From an uncultured Propionivibrio sp. (GTDB lineage Bacteria; Pseudomonadota; Gammaproteobacteria; Burkholderiales; Rhodocyclaceae): a stretch of DNA of 64,000 nt. How positions within the stretch are numbered: position 1 is the first letter of the stretch; every line of letters starts with the position of its first letter. Made by a program: the position numbers and the translations under genes. Below, one piece after another: positions 1-9,935 of the stretch. The notes under the pieces are model-generated. The model ran no database searches, was not told where the DNA came from, and was given only the letters and a program-made list of their open reading frames with translations. The stretch covers positions 38,630 through 102,629 of the forward strand of contig CALHZD010000095.1 of assembly GCA_938040985.1 (NCBI GenBank), written 5' to 3'.

Positions 1-1
1 G

Positions 2-1441
2 GTTGAAGAAATCTATGGCTGGTTTGAATCGCTGCATCGTGCGGAAGGCGTGCGGCCGATGCAGTTGTTCGATATTGTGCGCCAGCTCGACGAGGTCGGT
101 TATCACAAGATACGTCGGCTGACGCGGGATTACTTGCATTCCGCGCGCCTGTCGAAAGGCGAAGAACGCCGGTTATGGTCGATGTGCTTCAATTACTGGG
201 GCGAGTTGACCAGCCTTTATGCTTATTGCGCCGAGCAGCTTCGCCCCGCTTTGCAGGACAAGGCGGATAAGTCAGAGCAGGCGGGCGAGTCGCTTAAATC
301 CATCATGCCGCTGTTGCTGTCTCGTCAGATGGCGGCGCGGACGAACCAGCTGCGATGGATGGTTTATAGCTATTCTGTGATTGGCGAGGATCTTTGGCGC
401 GGGTTGGGGCATGCATTCTCGCGTGCCGTTGCGGACGGCTTCGCCAATGAGCCGGTACTGCTGTATCCGGGCATGAATCAGACGACGAGCGTGACGCGGG
501 AGTATCTGCATCTGCTGGTGCTTTCGGCGTCCTCGGCGGATAGTCTGATGCCTTTTGAGATCGATCTGGCGGATCGGCTGATCGGCCATCTGTTACCGCA
601 TTTCGTTCTTTCGGAAACTTTCCAGAAAGACAGTGTGTATTGGGTCGATATCGCCGAAGGCAAGCCGCCAACCCGCCTGGCGCGTGAGCCTGCCGCACTG
701 ACGCCGACATTGCGCTTCTTTTCGCCTGGCCGGGCGCATCAGGCGTTAAGCCAGCTCATTCAGCGTGTCGGTCAGGGGGAGGTGCCTGAGGAGTTAAATC
801 TGGGCGGCAATTATGCGGCTGATATCGTTTTGCCGGTGATGCAGCATTTGGCCTTGTATTGGGCGCCCGAGCCGCCATTGCGTCAACATCCGCGCCATTC
901 GGTCAAGGCGCGCATTGCTGCGCTGCAGGGGTTTGAGGATTGCTTTACGCTGTTCTCCGGCGAAATTGCGCGTTTCGGCAAGGAACAGACCGCGGCCGTC
1001 TGGGTTGTCGAAAACGTCAGCCTCGGCGGTTTTCTGGCCTCGGCGGATATTGCCGCGGAAGGGCTAAAGATCGGCACCTTGCTTGGCTTGCAGCCGGAAG
1101 GCAGCGAGAATTGGGTGCTCGGCATCGTCCGCCGTTACAGCAAGGAGACGACGACGCAGGCCAGCGTCGGTATCCAGGCGCTGTCACGGCAGGCGTGGAG
1201 CGTCAAATTACGTCCCGGCGGCAATGGGTTTTCGCCGCACAACGCCATCCCAGGTATTTGTCTGGAAGAACATGCGGGCGAAAGTGAGATCCGGATCGTC
1301 GTTCCCTCGGGGTGTTTCGACGCACGCGAGACGATCGAGTTCGTCCATGAAAATCGGCACTACATGCTCACGCCCATTGCATTGGAAGAAGTCGGCGATG
1401 ATTTTGAGATCGCCCGCTATCGATTCACCGTGTTTTCCTGA
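2..1441 (+). CDS. Hypothetical PilZ-like protein, 5' end outside window
   Basis: The reading frame is open from the first bases of the window, so the true start lies upstream; 479 residues are visible. The N-terminal two thirds look alpha-helical with no signal peptide or membrane segment. The C-terminal third, after a basic RHSVKARI stretch, has the feel of a PilZ-type beta-barrel (VVENVSLGGF followed by a GIVRRYS strand), which in other proteins binds cyclic di-GMP. The canonical RxxxR...DxSxxG pattern is not clean, so ligand binding is uncertain. The gene at 3801-5417 has a similar layout. No function is assigned; cytoplasmic location is inferred. Confidence 0.6.
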   Translation, partial: VEEIYGWFESLHRAEGVRPMQLFDIVRQLDEVGYHKIRRLTRDYLHSARLSKGEERRLWSMCFNYWGELTSLYAYCAEQLRPALQDKADKSEQAGESLKSIMPLLLSRQMAARTNQLRWMVYSYSVIGEDLWRGLGHAFSRAVADGFANEPVLLYPGMNQTTSVTREYLHLLVLSASSADSLMPFEIDLADRLIGHLLPHFVLSETFQKDSVYWVDIAEGKPPTRLAREPAALTPTLRFFSPGRAHQALSQLIQRVGQGEVPEELNLGGNYAADIVLPVMQHLALYWAPEPPLRQHPRHSVKARIAALQGFEDCFTLFSGEIARFGKEQTAAVWVVENVSLGGFLASADIAAEGLKIGTLLGLQPEGSENWVLGIVRRYSKETTTQASVGIQALSRQAWSVKLRPGGNGFSPHNAIPGICLEEHAGESEIRIVVPSGCFDARETIEFVHENRHYMLTPIALEEVGDDFEIARYRFTVFS

Positions 1442-1492
1442 GGGCATATGGGCGTATGCCGCCGCGATGCGTGCGGTGTTTCGTGCCAATGC

Positions 1493-2077
1493 CTAATTCT
1501 CGGGCGCGGGCTTTTCCGTTAGTGACTTGAGGGCCTGAAACAGTGCGCGGTAACTGCGCGGCGGTTTATTCTGCGCCCGTTCCTTGAGCGCGGCGCGGCG
1601 TAACGCGCGTAGTTGCTGCAAATCGGCGGCAGGATAAGCGCGCGCAATCTCGTAAAGCTGTTTTTCATCAGCCAGAAAATCTTCGCGCCACTTTTCCAGT
1701 CGATGCAAACTGGCGAGCGCCTGCGCCGATTCGCCGCGTGCCTCGGCCAGGGCGGCGCGTATCGGTTCCGGGTCGACATCGCGCATTAGGCGGCCGATGT
1801 ATTGCATCTGGCGGCGCCGCGCTTCATCGTGTTTTTTCATGGCGCCGACGGTCTGGATGGCGTCGCGCAGATTTTCCGGCAGATCGATCCGTGCAATGCG
1901 CTCGGCGGGTAATGTTGTCAGTGCCTCACCCAGCGCTTGCAGGTCCTGCATTGCCCGCTTGCGCTGGGTTTTGGAAGGAGGCGGTGCCAGCCCTGCTTCA
2001 TTTTCGTTATCCGCTCCCATCTTTATCTCCGCAGCCGGGTAATTGTCCCGGCCATTTGCCGTCTTCATAGCGATCAC
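1493..2077 (-). CDS. darP: Ribosome-associated protein DarP (YjgA/DUF615)
   Basis: A 194-residue protein of the YjgA/DUF615 family. E. coli DarP associates with late 50S precursors and helps 50S assembly. Family hallmarks visible are the KTQRKR basic motif near residue 37, the central LPENLRDAI segment, the RRRQMQYIGRLMR stretch and an Arg/Lys-rich C-terminus (LRALRRAALKE). The length is close to the family norm (about 180). It is divergent from pmbA, a pairing seen in many proteobacteria. Another Met at residue 4 could be the start; the N-terminal 20 residues are not conserved. Confidence 0.93.
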   Translation of the reverse strand: MIAMKTANGRDNYPAAEIKMGADNENEAGLAPPPSKTQRKRAMQDLQALGEALTTLPAERIARIDLPENLRDAIQTVGAMKKHDEARRRQMQYIGRLMRDVDPEPIRAALAEARGESAQALASLHRLEKWREDFLADEKQLYEIARAYPAADLQQLRALRRAALKERAQNKPPRSYRALFQALKSLTEKPAPEN

Positions 2078-2176
2078 ATCATTAGGTAAAAACAGAAAAA
2101 ACCAGCGCGTGTCGTGCGCGTGCGCACCCGATGGCGCGCCTGATAACTGCTATGATAGCGGCTCTTTTGACAGTTG

Positions 2177-3595
2177 ATGGTCCCTATGCCCCATGACCCT
2201 GCCGTAGTATCCACGCAGCCCCTCGCTCCCGCTCGTGCGCATGCCCGCCCGCCCTCACGTTTTGCGCATCACTCGTCTGTATTGCAGGCGCTGGCCGGTG
2301 ATGTGCTTCAGTATGCAAAAATGCTTGGCGCGAGCGACTGCGAGGTGGAGGTTTCCGAAGGCTTCGGGCAGGCGGTAACGGTTCGCTGCGGCGATGTCGA
2401 GAATATCGAATATAACCGTGATAAAGGCATCGGCGTTACGGTCTATCTTGGCGCGCGCAAGGGCTATGCAAGTACCTCGAATTTCTCGTCCGCAGCCTTG
2501 CGTGAAACGGTCGACGCAGCGCTCAATATCGCCCGCTATACCGCCGAGGATTCATGCGCTGGCCTGCCGGAAACCGGCTTGCTGGCGACGCGCGAAGAGT
2601 GCGCGCGTGATCTCGACCTCTACCATCCGTGGTATATCGGCATCGAAGAAGCCGTCGATACGGCGCGCCGTTGCGAACAGTCGGCCTTTGCCGTCAGCCC
2701 ACAAATTACCAATTCGGAGGGGGCGACGGTTTCGGTTCAGGAAGCCCATTTCATTGCCGCCAATAGTCGCGGCTTCATGGGCGGTTATCCCAGCTCACGC
2801 CACTATGTGTCCTGCTCGGTGATTGCCGGTAAGGACGCGGCCATGCAGCGCGATGACTGGTATTCGACTGCGCGTAACCCGGCGCATCTGTCTTCTCCTG
2901 AAGCCATCGGCAACTATGCGGCGCAGCGCGCACTGGCCCGGATGGGGGCGCGTCAGGTCAAAACGTGCAGAGTGCCCGTTTTATTTGAAGCGCCACTGGC
3001 AGCCTCGCTGATCGGCCATTTCGTGCATGCCGCCAGCGGCGGCAGCCTGTATCGCAAAAGCTCTTTCCTCACCAACTGCCTTGGTGCGCGCGTGTTTTCG
3101 CCCGTCGTGCAGATCAGCGAGCACCCGCATCTGGTCGGCGGCATGGCCAGTAGTCTGTTCGATAGTGATGGCGTGGCGACGCGACATCGTGAGGTCGTGA
3201 CCGCCGGGGAACTGAAAGGCTATTTTCTCGGCGTGTATTCGGCGCGCAAGCTAGGCATGCAAAGCACGGGTAATGCCGGCGGGTGCCATAACCTGATTGT
3301 GCGGCCGGGCAGCCATGATTTTGCCGGCCTGCTGCGCACAATGCGGCGCGGGCTGTTGGTGACCGAATTGCTTGGGCATGGAGTCAATTATGTGAGCGGC
3401 GATTATTCGCGCGGTGCGGCCGGTTTTTGGGTTGAAGACGGGGAGATCGCTTATCCGGTTGAGGAAATCACTATTGCCGGTAATCTGAAAGACATGTTCC
3501 GCCATATTGTCGAGGTCGGCAACGATATCCTAGTGCGCGGATCAAAGCAGGTCGGTTCGATTCTGATCGAAGAAATGAAAGTGGCCGGCGGCTGA
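2177..3595 (+). CDS. pmbA: Metalloprotease PmbA (TldE)
   Basis: A protein of about 472 residues of the TldD/PmbA family. With TldD it forms a heterodimeric metalloprotease that degrades unfolded peptides; in E. coli it takes part in microcin B17 maturation and CcdA degradation. Features seen are the N-terminal domain from HSSVLQALAG, the NSEGATVS and NSRGFMGGY segments of the family core, and the C-terminal GDYSRGAAGFWVE and IAGNLKDMF motifs. The start is uncertain: ATGs at 2177, 2186 and 2195 lie close together without a clear Shine-Dalgarno sequence, and a Pro-rich leader of about 30 residues precedes the conserved part. It is divergent from darP. Confidence 0.95.
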   Translation: MVPMPHDPAVVSTQPLAPARAHARPPSRFAHHSSVLQALAGDVLQYAKMLGASDCEVEVSEGFGQAVTVRCGDVENIEYNRDKGIGVTVYLGARKGYASTSNFSSAALRETVDAALNIARYTAEDSCAGLPETGLLATREECARDLDLYHPWYIGIEEAVDTARRCEQSAFAVSPQITNSEGATVSVQEAHFIAANSRGFMGGYPSSRHYVSCSVIAGKDAAMQRDDWYSTARNPAHLSSPEAIGNYAAQRALARMGARQVKTCRVPVLFEAPLAASLIGHFVHAASGGSLYRKSSFLTNCLGARVFSPVVQISEHPHLVGGMASSLFDSDGVATRHREVVTAGELKGYFLGVYSARKLGMQSTGNAGGCHNLIVRPGSHDFAGLLRTMRRGLLVTELLGHGVNYVSGDYSRGAAGFWVEDGEIAYPVEEITIAGNLKDMFRHIVEVGNDILVRGSKQVGSILIEEMKVAGG

Positions 3596-3800
3596 AATAT
3601 CGTCGATACACTTGATCTTTCCACGAAGGCAGGCCCGGTCTATTTCGCCGGATGAGGATGATTGTCCGCTGCGGCGTAGCGGGTGGGCGCTCCTATGCTT
3701 TTGACGATTCTGCCGTCTGTCTGGCAAGCCGGAGTAAACGGGCGCTTGCCGGCACCCTGCCTTCCTTGCGCCTTTTTCCAAACTGAGAGAGAGGTGGCGC

Positions 3801-5417
3801 TCAGTTTGCGTCGGGCGCGCCAAGTTGCCAGCGCTCATTGTCACCATGGCGCTCGATGAGAGACTGTGGCGTGAATGGCAGCGGCAGCAATGCAGAGTCG
3901 GCGCCGTTATAAAGGCGGCAACGCAGGACGCGCGCCAATGCGTTGGTCGGCAGAATTATCTGAGATTCGTTTCCCGATCCGGTCAGCAACAGTGCCGGGT
4001 ATCGGAAAGTTGCGTTTGAGATTTTTTCCGTGATTTCCACTGTCAAGGGCGAAATTTTTCCGGCCAGGAAATACGCACCGACCATAATCTGGCCGTCTTG
4101 CGCCGACAGGCGAATGACGCTTGCTAACTGCAGCTCGGCATCCGGCGTCTGACGAATACCGAGCAGATCGCCGCAGGCCAGGCGCTTTCCTGGCCGATTC
4201 ACGGCGCGCTGCAAATTCAGCGTTGTCGTTGTGTCCGCCGAGAGTGCGCCCTGCCAGGTTTCGAAAACGATCGGCGTGAGGTTTTCGGGATCGGCAATGT
4301 GTCCGAAAATGGCCAACCGTTCGGCCTTGATGCGTGCGACGGAGGTTTCCGGCTGGTTTTCCTGAGTGCTGGTGCCGCCGATGAGACGGTAAATGTCTGT
4401 CAACGTGCAGAGTATTTCTACTGGTTGCATTGCCGTTGCGGCGGCGCAGGATGGCGTGAGCACAGGCGCGTACAGACGCGCGCCCAGTTTCCCCAGCAGG
4501 TCGATGGCGACTTCGGACGTTACGAGCTTGCCCAGGCGGAGATCTTCCGGCGAAGCGCCGCCTTTCAGCGCCTTAATGCGCTTTCCGATTTTGCGGAAGA
4601 TGGCGTCAAATGAAATCTGGCGCTGCGTTGCGCTGCCTTTATTGTCGCGTGCGGAATCCTGAGGGAGAAATAGATCGAGGATAACGCTGTACGCATGATT
4701 ATTGAAAGGCGTATCTGCCGGCTCCTGTACAGTAACCAGTTCTCGCCAGCGGGAAAGCCACTGGAGGACGGCGAGCAGGTGAACGTGCCGCAAGCTATAG
4801 GGATCGGCCAAGTGTGTCAGTATCGCCATGCCGTACTGGCCGGTCAGCGTTGATTCGGCTGTTTCATTGGGTAGCGGATCGCGGACGAATTCGCTGAGCG
4901 CCTGCAATTTTTCGGCCGCCAGATAGATGGCGTGCAGTTCTTTCCAGAAATGATCGCCCAGCGCGCTGCCGGCACTGTAGCAGCACAATTGTTCCATGCG
5001 CAGGCTGGTGATGGCCCGGTGCGCGATCTTTCCGGCCAGACCGTTGAGGCCGGCTTCGCCTTCCAAACAGGCATTCAGGCAATATAAGTAACCCAGCGTG
5101 CAGCAGCGCCAGAGCCGGGAGGTAGCCAAAAAGACCGACTGCTCGTCAGAGGCAAGCGGCAATGGTTTGTTTTCAAAATGGCGGCGGCTTTCGGTGCCGA
5201 TGGTAAATACCGTTCTGCGCAGTGCTTCCAGTGTCTTGAAGCGCTCCCGCGTGGGCAGGGCAAAGTGGTTAAAGGCATCGATCTCGCGCGTCAGCGCTTC
5301 AAGCATGGCCGGGACGTTAGCCTGAGGCTGCCTGGCAAGCCATTGGCTAGCGAGAAATGCATCGCGGAAGGCGACGGGCTGCTCGGTGCTGGTTTTCGGT
5401 AGTGAGAAACGAACCAT
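3801..5417 (-). CDS. Hypothetical cytoplasmic protein with PilZ-like C-terminus
   Basis: A 538-residue protein with no signal peptide or transmembrane helix. A helical N-terminal region of about 350 residues (containing SRLWRCCTLGYLYCLNACLEGE) is followed by a beta-rich region with GDLLGIRQT and SVIRLSAQDGQIMVGAYFL strands that resemble a PilZ-type barrel. The layout parallels the gene at 2-1441, including the LW-x4-YW/GY motif in the helical part, so the two may be distant paralogs. Start ATG at 5417 is preceded by GAGGCATGAG. No function is recognised; a role as a cyclic di-GMP-responsive adaptor is only a hypothesis. Confidence 0.6.
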   Translation of the reverse strand: MVRFSLPKTSTEQPVAFRDAFLASQWLARQPQANVPAMLEALTREIDAFNHFALPTRERFKTLEALRRTVFTIGTESRRHFENKPLPLASDEQSVFLATSRLWRCCTLGYLYCLNACLEGEAGLNGLAGKIAHRAITSLRMEQLCCYSAGSALGDHFWKELHAIYLAAEKLQALSEFVRDPLPNETAESTLTGQYGMAILTHLADPYSLRHVHLLAVLQWLSRWRELVTVQEPADTPFNNHAYSVILDLFLPQDSARDNKGSATQRQISFDAIFRKIGKRIKALKGGASPEDLRLGKLVTSEVAIDLLGKLGARLYAPVLTPSCAAATAMQPVEILCTLTDIYRLIGGTSTQENQPETSVARIKAERLAIFGHIADPENLTPIVFETWQGALSADTTTTLNLQRAVNRPGKRLACGDLLGIRQTPDAELQLASVIRLSAQDGQIMVGAYFLAGKISPLTVEITEKISNATFRYPALLLTGSGNESQIILPTNALARVLRCRLYNGADSALLPLPFTPQSLIERHGDNERWQLGAPDAN

Positions 5418-5634
5418 CTCATGCCTCTGAATGATGTGCGATGTGTTTTTCTGGCCAATAGCGGACGCTGCGGCTATTTTTCATGCACTCGTCGAATTAC
5501 TGCGGTGCCCTCGAATTCGTTGCAATGCACACGCCAAAATATATCCCGTATTCGAGCCACGGATTTTGGTTTTATGTGAGCTGCACGTTATAGCGCATGC
5601 CCGCATATCGGCCGGGATGCAAAATTCGTCAGCC

Positions 5635-5677
5635 CGAAAAACAATCGGCCAGAACCGTGCAGGTTCCGGCCGATTGT
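5635..5677 (-). terminator. Rho-independent terminator of the epimerase gene
   Basis: A long hairpin with arms ACAATCGGCC and GGCCGATTGT plus an inner AACC/GGTT pairing spans 5641-5677. On the minus strand it is followed by TTTTTC. It lies 37 bases past the stop codon of the methylmalonyl-CoA epimerase gene. Confidence 0.9.
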
Positions 5678-5713
5678 AATCCAAACCGAATAAATTATGT
5701 GAATTGCTTATTC

Positions 5714-6127
5714 TTATTTCTTATTCGGATCTTCGCACAGTTCCATCAGGATGCCGCCCGTGGTTTTCGGATGCACGAAGGCGATGTTGAGGCCTTCGGC
5801 ACCCTTACGCGGGGTTTTATCGATCAGCTGGGCGCCCTTGCTGGCCAGTTCGTCTAGGTTTTCTTGCAGTCCCTCAACGGCAAAGGCCAGGTGGTGGATG
5901 CCGCCGCCATTCTTTGCAACGTATTTGCCGATGGGGCCGTCCGGCTCGGTCGATTCGAGCAGTTCGATCTTCGATTGGCCGATTCTGAAGAAGGCAGTGC
6001 GGACCTTTTGTTCTTTCACTTCTTCAATCGAGTAGCACTTCATGCCCAGCTTTTCTTCCCAGAAGGGAATGGCTTCATCCAGGCTCTTGACGGCGATGCC
6101 GAGGTGTTCGATGTGTGTCAGTTTCAT
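5714..6127 (-). CDS. mce: Methylmalonyl-CoA epimerase
   Basis: A 137-residue vicinal-oxygen-chelate protein that interconverts (R)- and (S)-methylmalonyl-CoA. Two beta-alpha-beta-beta-beta modules are visible. Metal-ligand motifs are IEHLGIAV (His near residue 8), GGGIHHLAF (His near 79) and a C-terminal GGILMELCE (Glu near 130). Length and motifs fit epimerases rather than lactoylglutathione lyase. It links propionyl-CoA and succinyl-CoA, so it fits either propionate use or succinate-to-propionate fermentation; no mutase or carboxylase gene is in the window. An AAGGAA ribosome site lies 8 bases before the ATG. The gene is monocistronic, with its own terminator. Confidence 0.92.
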   Translation of the reverse strand: MKLTHIEHLGIAVKSLDEAIPFWEEKLGMKCYSIEEVKEQKVRTAFFRIGQSKIELLESTEPDGPIGKYVAKNGGGIHHLAFAVEGLQENLDELASKGAQLIDKTPRKGAEGLNIAFVHPKTTGGILMELCEDPNKK

Positions 6128-6304
6128 GTGTGATTTCCTTGTGTTACGAGGTGATAGAAAACGGGAAAGAACCCGACTAGAAACCTGAAAACCCTTAACG
6201 GGTCGGACACTAGCTTATACACCTTTTCCAGAAACAATCAATAAGGGGCTTCCACAATATCCGCCGTACTCCGTTTGTAATCAGTGCATTGGGCTGATGC
6301 GTCT

Positions 6305-7111
6305 TTACCCCCTCCTTTGCCAGCGATTGGCCCAGAACAGCAGTGCAATGCCGGATAAAATCATCGGTAGCGAGAGCCATTGTCCCATGCTGATAACTTC
6401 CGAGAGGCCGAAAATGCCCGAATCGGGTTGGCGGAAGTATTCGGCAATGAAACGAAAGGCGCCGTAGCCGACGAGAAATGCGCCGGACACCGCGCCCAGC
6501 GGCCGCGGTTTGGCCGAGAACTGCCACAGGATAACGAAGAGCGCCACTCCTTCCAGCCCGGCCTGGTAGAGCTGTGACGGATGGCGCGGCTGCAAATCCC
6601 CGGCCTGCGGAAACACCATTGCCCAGGGAAGTGACGGATCACAGACACGCCCCCAGAGTTCGCCATTGATGAAATTGCCGATGCGTCCCACTGCCTGACC
6701 GAGCGGCACGAGCGGCGCGATGAAATCGGTGATGGCCAACCACGGACGCTGCATTTTCCATGATGCAAAGGCCATGGCGACGAGAACGCCGAGAAGCCCG
6801 CCGTGGAAAGACATCCCGCCTTTCCATACGGCAAGGATTTCGAGCGGATGCGACAGGTAATACGCGGGCGCGTAGAAAATGACTTCGCCCAGCCTGCCGC
6901 CGAGGATCACGCCGAGAACGCCGTAGAACAGCAGGTCGTCGAGCTGCTCGACCGTCCAGCCGTCGGCAATGTACTGCGCATGCGTGCGGATGCGCCGCCG
7001 GCCAAGCCACCAAAATTGCAGAAAAGCCAACAGGTACATCAGCCCATACCAATGGATCGATAAAGGGCCGAGGCGGAGTGCAACAGGATCGAACTGCGGG
7101 TGGATCAGCAT
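6305..7111 (-). CDS. lgt: Prolipoprotein diacylglyceryl transferase
   Basis: A 268-residue inner-membrane enzyme that moves diacylglycerol from phosphatidylglycerol to the lipobox cysteine of prolipoproteins, the first lipoprotein maturation step. About seven hydrophobic segments are seen. The signature [14 protein letters not shown] is present around residues 142-155, with HGGLLG near 102 and the RHPSQLYQ motif near 180. Length is normal. AAGGTAA precedes the ATG. Likely clients in the window are the CsgG-like lipoprotein (13453) and the glycine-zipper lipoprotein (63299). It is divergent from ilvD. Confidence 0.97.
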   Translation of the reverse strand: MLIHPQFDPVALRLGPLSIHWYGLMYLLAFLQFWWLGRRRIRTHAQYIADGWTVEQLDDLLFYGVLGVILGGRLGEVIFYAPAYYLSHPLEILAVWKGGMSFHGGLLGVLVAMAFASWKMQRPWLAITDFIAPLVPLGQAVGRIGNFINGELWGRVCDPSLPWAMVFPQAGDLQPRHPSQLYQAGLEGVALFVILWQFSAKPRPLGAVSGAFLVGYGAFRFIAEYFRQPDSGIFGLSEVISMGQWLSLPMILSGIALLFWANRWQRRG

Positions 7112-7124
7112 GCGCGTGATTACC

Positions 7125-7151
7125 TTGAAACAAGCGGTTTTAGGCTAGAAT
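7125..7151 (+). promoter_or_regulatory. Possible ilvD promoter
   Basis: TTGAAA (7125) and TAGAAT (7146) resemble sigma-70 boxes, with a short 15-bp spacer, inside the lgt-ilvD divergent region. It would give a leader of about 140 bases before ilvD. Confidence 0.35.
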
Positions 7152-7297
7152 CGGAAAGGATTTCGACAAATAACGGGTGGGGGTAACTGCGCGGAAATTA
7201 TAGCGCGCCGCGTTGCTTGCGTTTTTGCCGTTTTTTGCCTGTTCGCCTTCGCCTCTCAAGCTGTGTTGACCTGATTCTTGACTTATTGGAGATTCCC

Positions 7298-9154
7298 ATG
7301 CCCGCTTATCGCTCCCGCACGTCTACCCATGGCCGCAACATGGCCGGCGCCCGCTCGCTGTGGCGGGCCACCGGCATGAAGGACGACGATTTTGGCAAAC
7401 CCATCGTCGCCATCGTTAATTCCTTTACGCAATTTGTCCCGGGGCACATGCATTTAAAAGACCTCGGCCAGATGGTCGCGCGTGAGGTCGAAGCAGCAGG
7501 CGGTGTCGCCAAAGAGTTCAATACGATCGCCATCGATGACGGTATCGCCATGGGGCATGACGGCATGCTTTACTCATTGCCTTCGCGTGATCTGATCGCC
7601 GATTCGGTCGAATACATGGTCAACGGCCATTGCGCCGACGCGATGATCTGCATCTCCAATTGCGACAAGATTACGCCGGGGATGCTGATGGCGGCGATGC
7701 GCCTGAATATTCCGACTATTTTCGTCTCCGGCGGGCCGATGGAGGCGGGTAAGCTTCAACTGAGCAACGATCAGGTCGTGCGTACCGATCTGATTGACGC
7801 CATGATTAAAGCAGCCGATAAAACGATTTCCGACGCAGATGTCGCCAAGATCGAACGTCTGGCCTGCCCCACCTGCGGTTCCTGCTCCGGCATGTTTACG
7901 GCCAATTCGATGAACTGCCTGACGGAAGTTTTGGGGCTGTCCTTTCCGGGCAACGGCACGTTGCTGGCGACGCACGCCGACCGCAAGGCGCTGTTTCTGC
8001 GCGCCGGACGCCATATCATCGATCTGTGCCGCCGCTATTATGAGCAGGACGATGCTTCTGTACTGCCGCGCGGCATCGCCTCATTCGGTGCGTTCGAAAA
8101 CGCCATGTCGCTCGATGTGGCGATGGGCGGTTCGACCAATACCGTCTTGCATCTGCTGGCGATTGCGCACGAAGCCCAGGTCGATTTCACCATGGCCGAT
8201 ATCGACCGCATCTCGCGTAAGGTGCCGCATCTGTGCAAACTGGCGCCCTCGACCGAGATCTATCACATTGAGGATTGCCATCGGGCGGGCGGCATTTTCG
8301 GTATTCTGGGCGAGCTCGATCGCCTTGGGCTGATTCATCGCCTGTCCGCGACGATCCACGCGCCGACGCTGGGCGAAGCGATCGACCATTGGGACATTCG
8401 CCGCTCGGACGATCCTGCCGTGCGGCAGATGTACCTTGCCGCGCCGGGCAATAGGCCGAGCGGTGAAGCCTTCTCGCAGGATAAGCGTTATACGGCGCTT
8501 GACCTCGATCGCCAGGCCGGCTGCATCCGCGACCGCGAGCATGCCTACAGTCAGGACGGCGGCCTGGCCGTGTTGTTCGGCAACATTGCCGAGGATGGCT
8601 GCATCGTTAAAACGGCGGGCGTCGACGCCAGCATCCTCAAATTTACCGGCAGGGTGCGCGTTTTTGAGAGCCAGGAAGAGGCGGTCAACGGCATTCTCGG
8701 CGACCAGATCGTCGCCGGCGACGTGGTGCTGATCCGCTACGAAGGGCCGAAAGGCGGGCCGGGCTGCCAGGAAATGCTTTATCCCACCTCCTACCTCAAG
8801 TCGCGCCATCTCGGCAAAGAATGCGCGCTGATCACCGATGGCCGCTTTTCCGGCGGTTCGTCGGGGCTGTCGATCGGTCACGTTTCGCCGGAAGCCGCCG
8901 AGGGCGGGGCGATCGGCTTGGTTGAAGAGGGCGATGTCATCGAAATTGACATTCCCAACCGCAGCATCCGGCTTGCCGTTTCTGACGCGGAACTGACCCG
9001 GCGCCGTGCGGCGATGGAGGCTAAGGGCGACAAGGCCTGGAAGCCGGTCTCCCGTCAGCGCGTCGTCTCCACGGCTTTGCAGGCGTATGGCCTGATGGCG
9101 GCTTCTGCATCGCGCGGCGCGGTGCGCGATCTCGGCCAGTTGCGGCGGCGTTAA
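7298..9154 (+). CDS. ilvD: Dihydroxy-acid dehydratase
   Basis: A 618-residue Fe-S dehydratase of valine, leucine, isoleucine and pantothenate synthesis: 2,3-dihydroxy-3-methylbutanoate and its homologue lose water to give 2-oxo acids. Cluster and active-site motifs seen are SNCDKITPG (near residue 121), [19 protein letters not shown] (near 190-208), and [14 protein letters not shown] near the C-terminus with the catalytic Ser loop. The start at 7298 is chosen because GGAG stands 6 bases upstream and [19 protein letters not shown] is the usual N-terminus; an in-frame extension to 7217 is open but unconserved. Length matches the long IlvD class (about 615). Confidence 0.97.
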   Translation: MPAYRSRTSTHGRNMAGARSLWRATGMKDDDFGKPIVAIVNSFTQFVPGHMHLKDLGQMVAREVEAAGGVAKEFNTIAIDDGIAMGHDGMLYSLPSRDLIADSVEYMVNGHCADAMICISNCDKITPGMLMAAMRLNIPTIFVSGGPMEAGKLQLSNDQVVRTDLIDAMIKAADKTISDADVAKIERLACPTCGSCSGMFTANSMNCLTEVLGLSFPGNGTLLATHADRKALFLRAGRHIIDLCRRYYEQDDASVLPRGIASFGAFENAMSLDVAMGGSTNTVLHLLAIAHEAQVDFTMADIDRISRKVPHLCKLAPSTEIYHIEDCHRAGGIFGILGELDRLGLIHRLSATIHAPTLGEAIDHWDIRRSDDPAVRQMYLAAPGNRPSGEAFSQDKRYTALDLDRQAGCIRDREHAYSQDGGLAVLFGNIAEDGCIVKTAGVDASILKFTGRVRVFESQEEAVNGILGDQIVAGDVVLIRYEGPKGGPGCQEMLYPTSYLKSRHLGKECALITDGRFSGGSSGLSIGHVSPEAAEGGAIGLVEEGDVIEIDIPNRSIRLAVSDAELTRRRAAMEAKGDKAWKPVSRQRVVSTALQAYGLMAASASRGAVRDLGQLRRR

Positions 9155-9170
9155 CCGTCAAAGATAGAAA

Positions 9171-9190
9171 AAGGCGCCGCAGGACGCCTT
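9171..9190 (+). terminator. Weak hairpin after ilvD
   Basis: AAGGCG (9171-9176) pairs with CGCCTT (9185-9190) across an 8-base loop just after the ilvD stop, but no long U-run follows. It could be a weak terminator or an mRNA 3' stem. Confidence 0.3.
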
Positions 9191-9209
9191 GTTACGCGGG
9201 GACTTGGCA

Positions 9210-9588
9210 ATGAAAAAATTTTTTTATGGCTTTTACTGGAGCGGAGTCTGGATCGGTATTTGTTTCCTTGCTTTTGCCGGCAGGTTATTTTCCCCGGGGG
9301 CGTTTTTGGCGCTTTTCTTTATCGCCCTTGTTCTGAGTTTGCCGTGGAATATCTTCGCCTGCCTGCTCGGGATTCTTCTCATGATGCTAATCCACCCGAT
9401 AGGTGACTTTTTTCTGTTTTTGGGAGGCGGGGAAGGTGGGGCATTGGGCGCAATGATAGGGATTCATTAATTGCGATAGCCATTGGCCTGCATATCAATG
9501 GAATGTGGTTCATCAGCCATAGAAAAAAGAGGCAACAGCGCAGAATGGAAAAGGAACAAGAACAAGAACAGGCACGGCGGCAAGCGTA
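9210..9588 (+). pseudogene. Small membrane protein gene, probably frameshifted
   Basis: From ATG 9210 an 86-residue hydrophobic protein runs to a TAA at 9468 (two to three membrane segments, e.g. FLALFFIALVLSLPW). Just past this point the next frame reads on without a break to TAG at 9586-9588: another hydrophobic stretch (LIAIAIGLHINGMWFIS) and then a strongly basic/Gln-rich cytoplasmic tail (HRKKRQQRRMEKEQ...). The two parts together look like one protein of about 125 residues cut by a single frameshift near 9460-9468. The family is not recognised. Alternatively the short form is functional and the tail is chance. Confidence 0.5.
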
Positions 9589-9684
9589 GGAAAAAACTTA
9601 AGAGCGGGTTTCCCTAGCCCGGCTGCTGGAATAGCGATTGCAGGTATCCGCTGATTGGTTTTCCATCGGTCGGCATTTTCATTT

Positions 9685-9935
9685 ATGGCAGCGAATCTTT
9701 GGCTGGCTTTTTTGACCGCCTCAGCTGCATTCGCCGTTTTACCGGGGACGGGCGCGGCATTGTCGATGGGCAACGGTCTGCGCTATACGGCTACCGGATG
9801 ACCCTTCGCAGCATCGCCCGCTGGCACTGCGCGCTGGCGCCTGAGATTGGCGTCACCGTCGTGGATTTGGGCGGAGCTGACGGCATTTCCCGCACCATTC
9901 GATGCGCTTCGCCATTTAGGGCGCGCATCTGATCA
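9685..9935 (+). pseudogene. Degenerate LysE/RhtB-type exporter remnant
   Basis: ATG 9685 opens a frame starting MAANLWLAFL and containing VLPGTGAALSMGNGLRY, the recognisable N-terminus of the LysE/RhtB amino-acid exporter family (usual motif PGPGALLSMSHGLRYG), but a TGA follows after 38 residues (9799). Further family-like pieces are spread over two frames: ALAPEIGVTVVDLG in frame 3 and PFDALRHLG in frame 1. At least two frameshifts or indels are therefore needed. The family is about 205 residues, so most of the gene is missing or unreadable. A QLAFALALSRLG stretch near 10240-10275 may be its C-terminus. Confidence 0.6.

Noticed and set aside
7217..7297. Longer N-terminus for ilvD
   Set aside because: Unconserved and Arg/Leu-rich; the ATG at 7298 has a good ribosome site and the family start.
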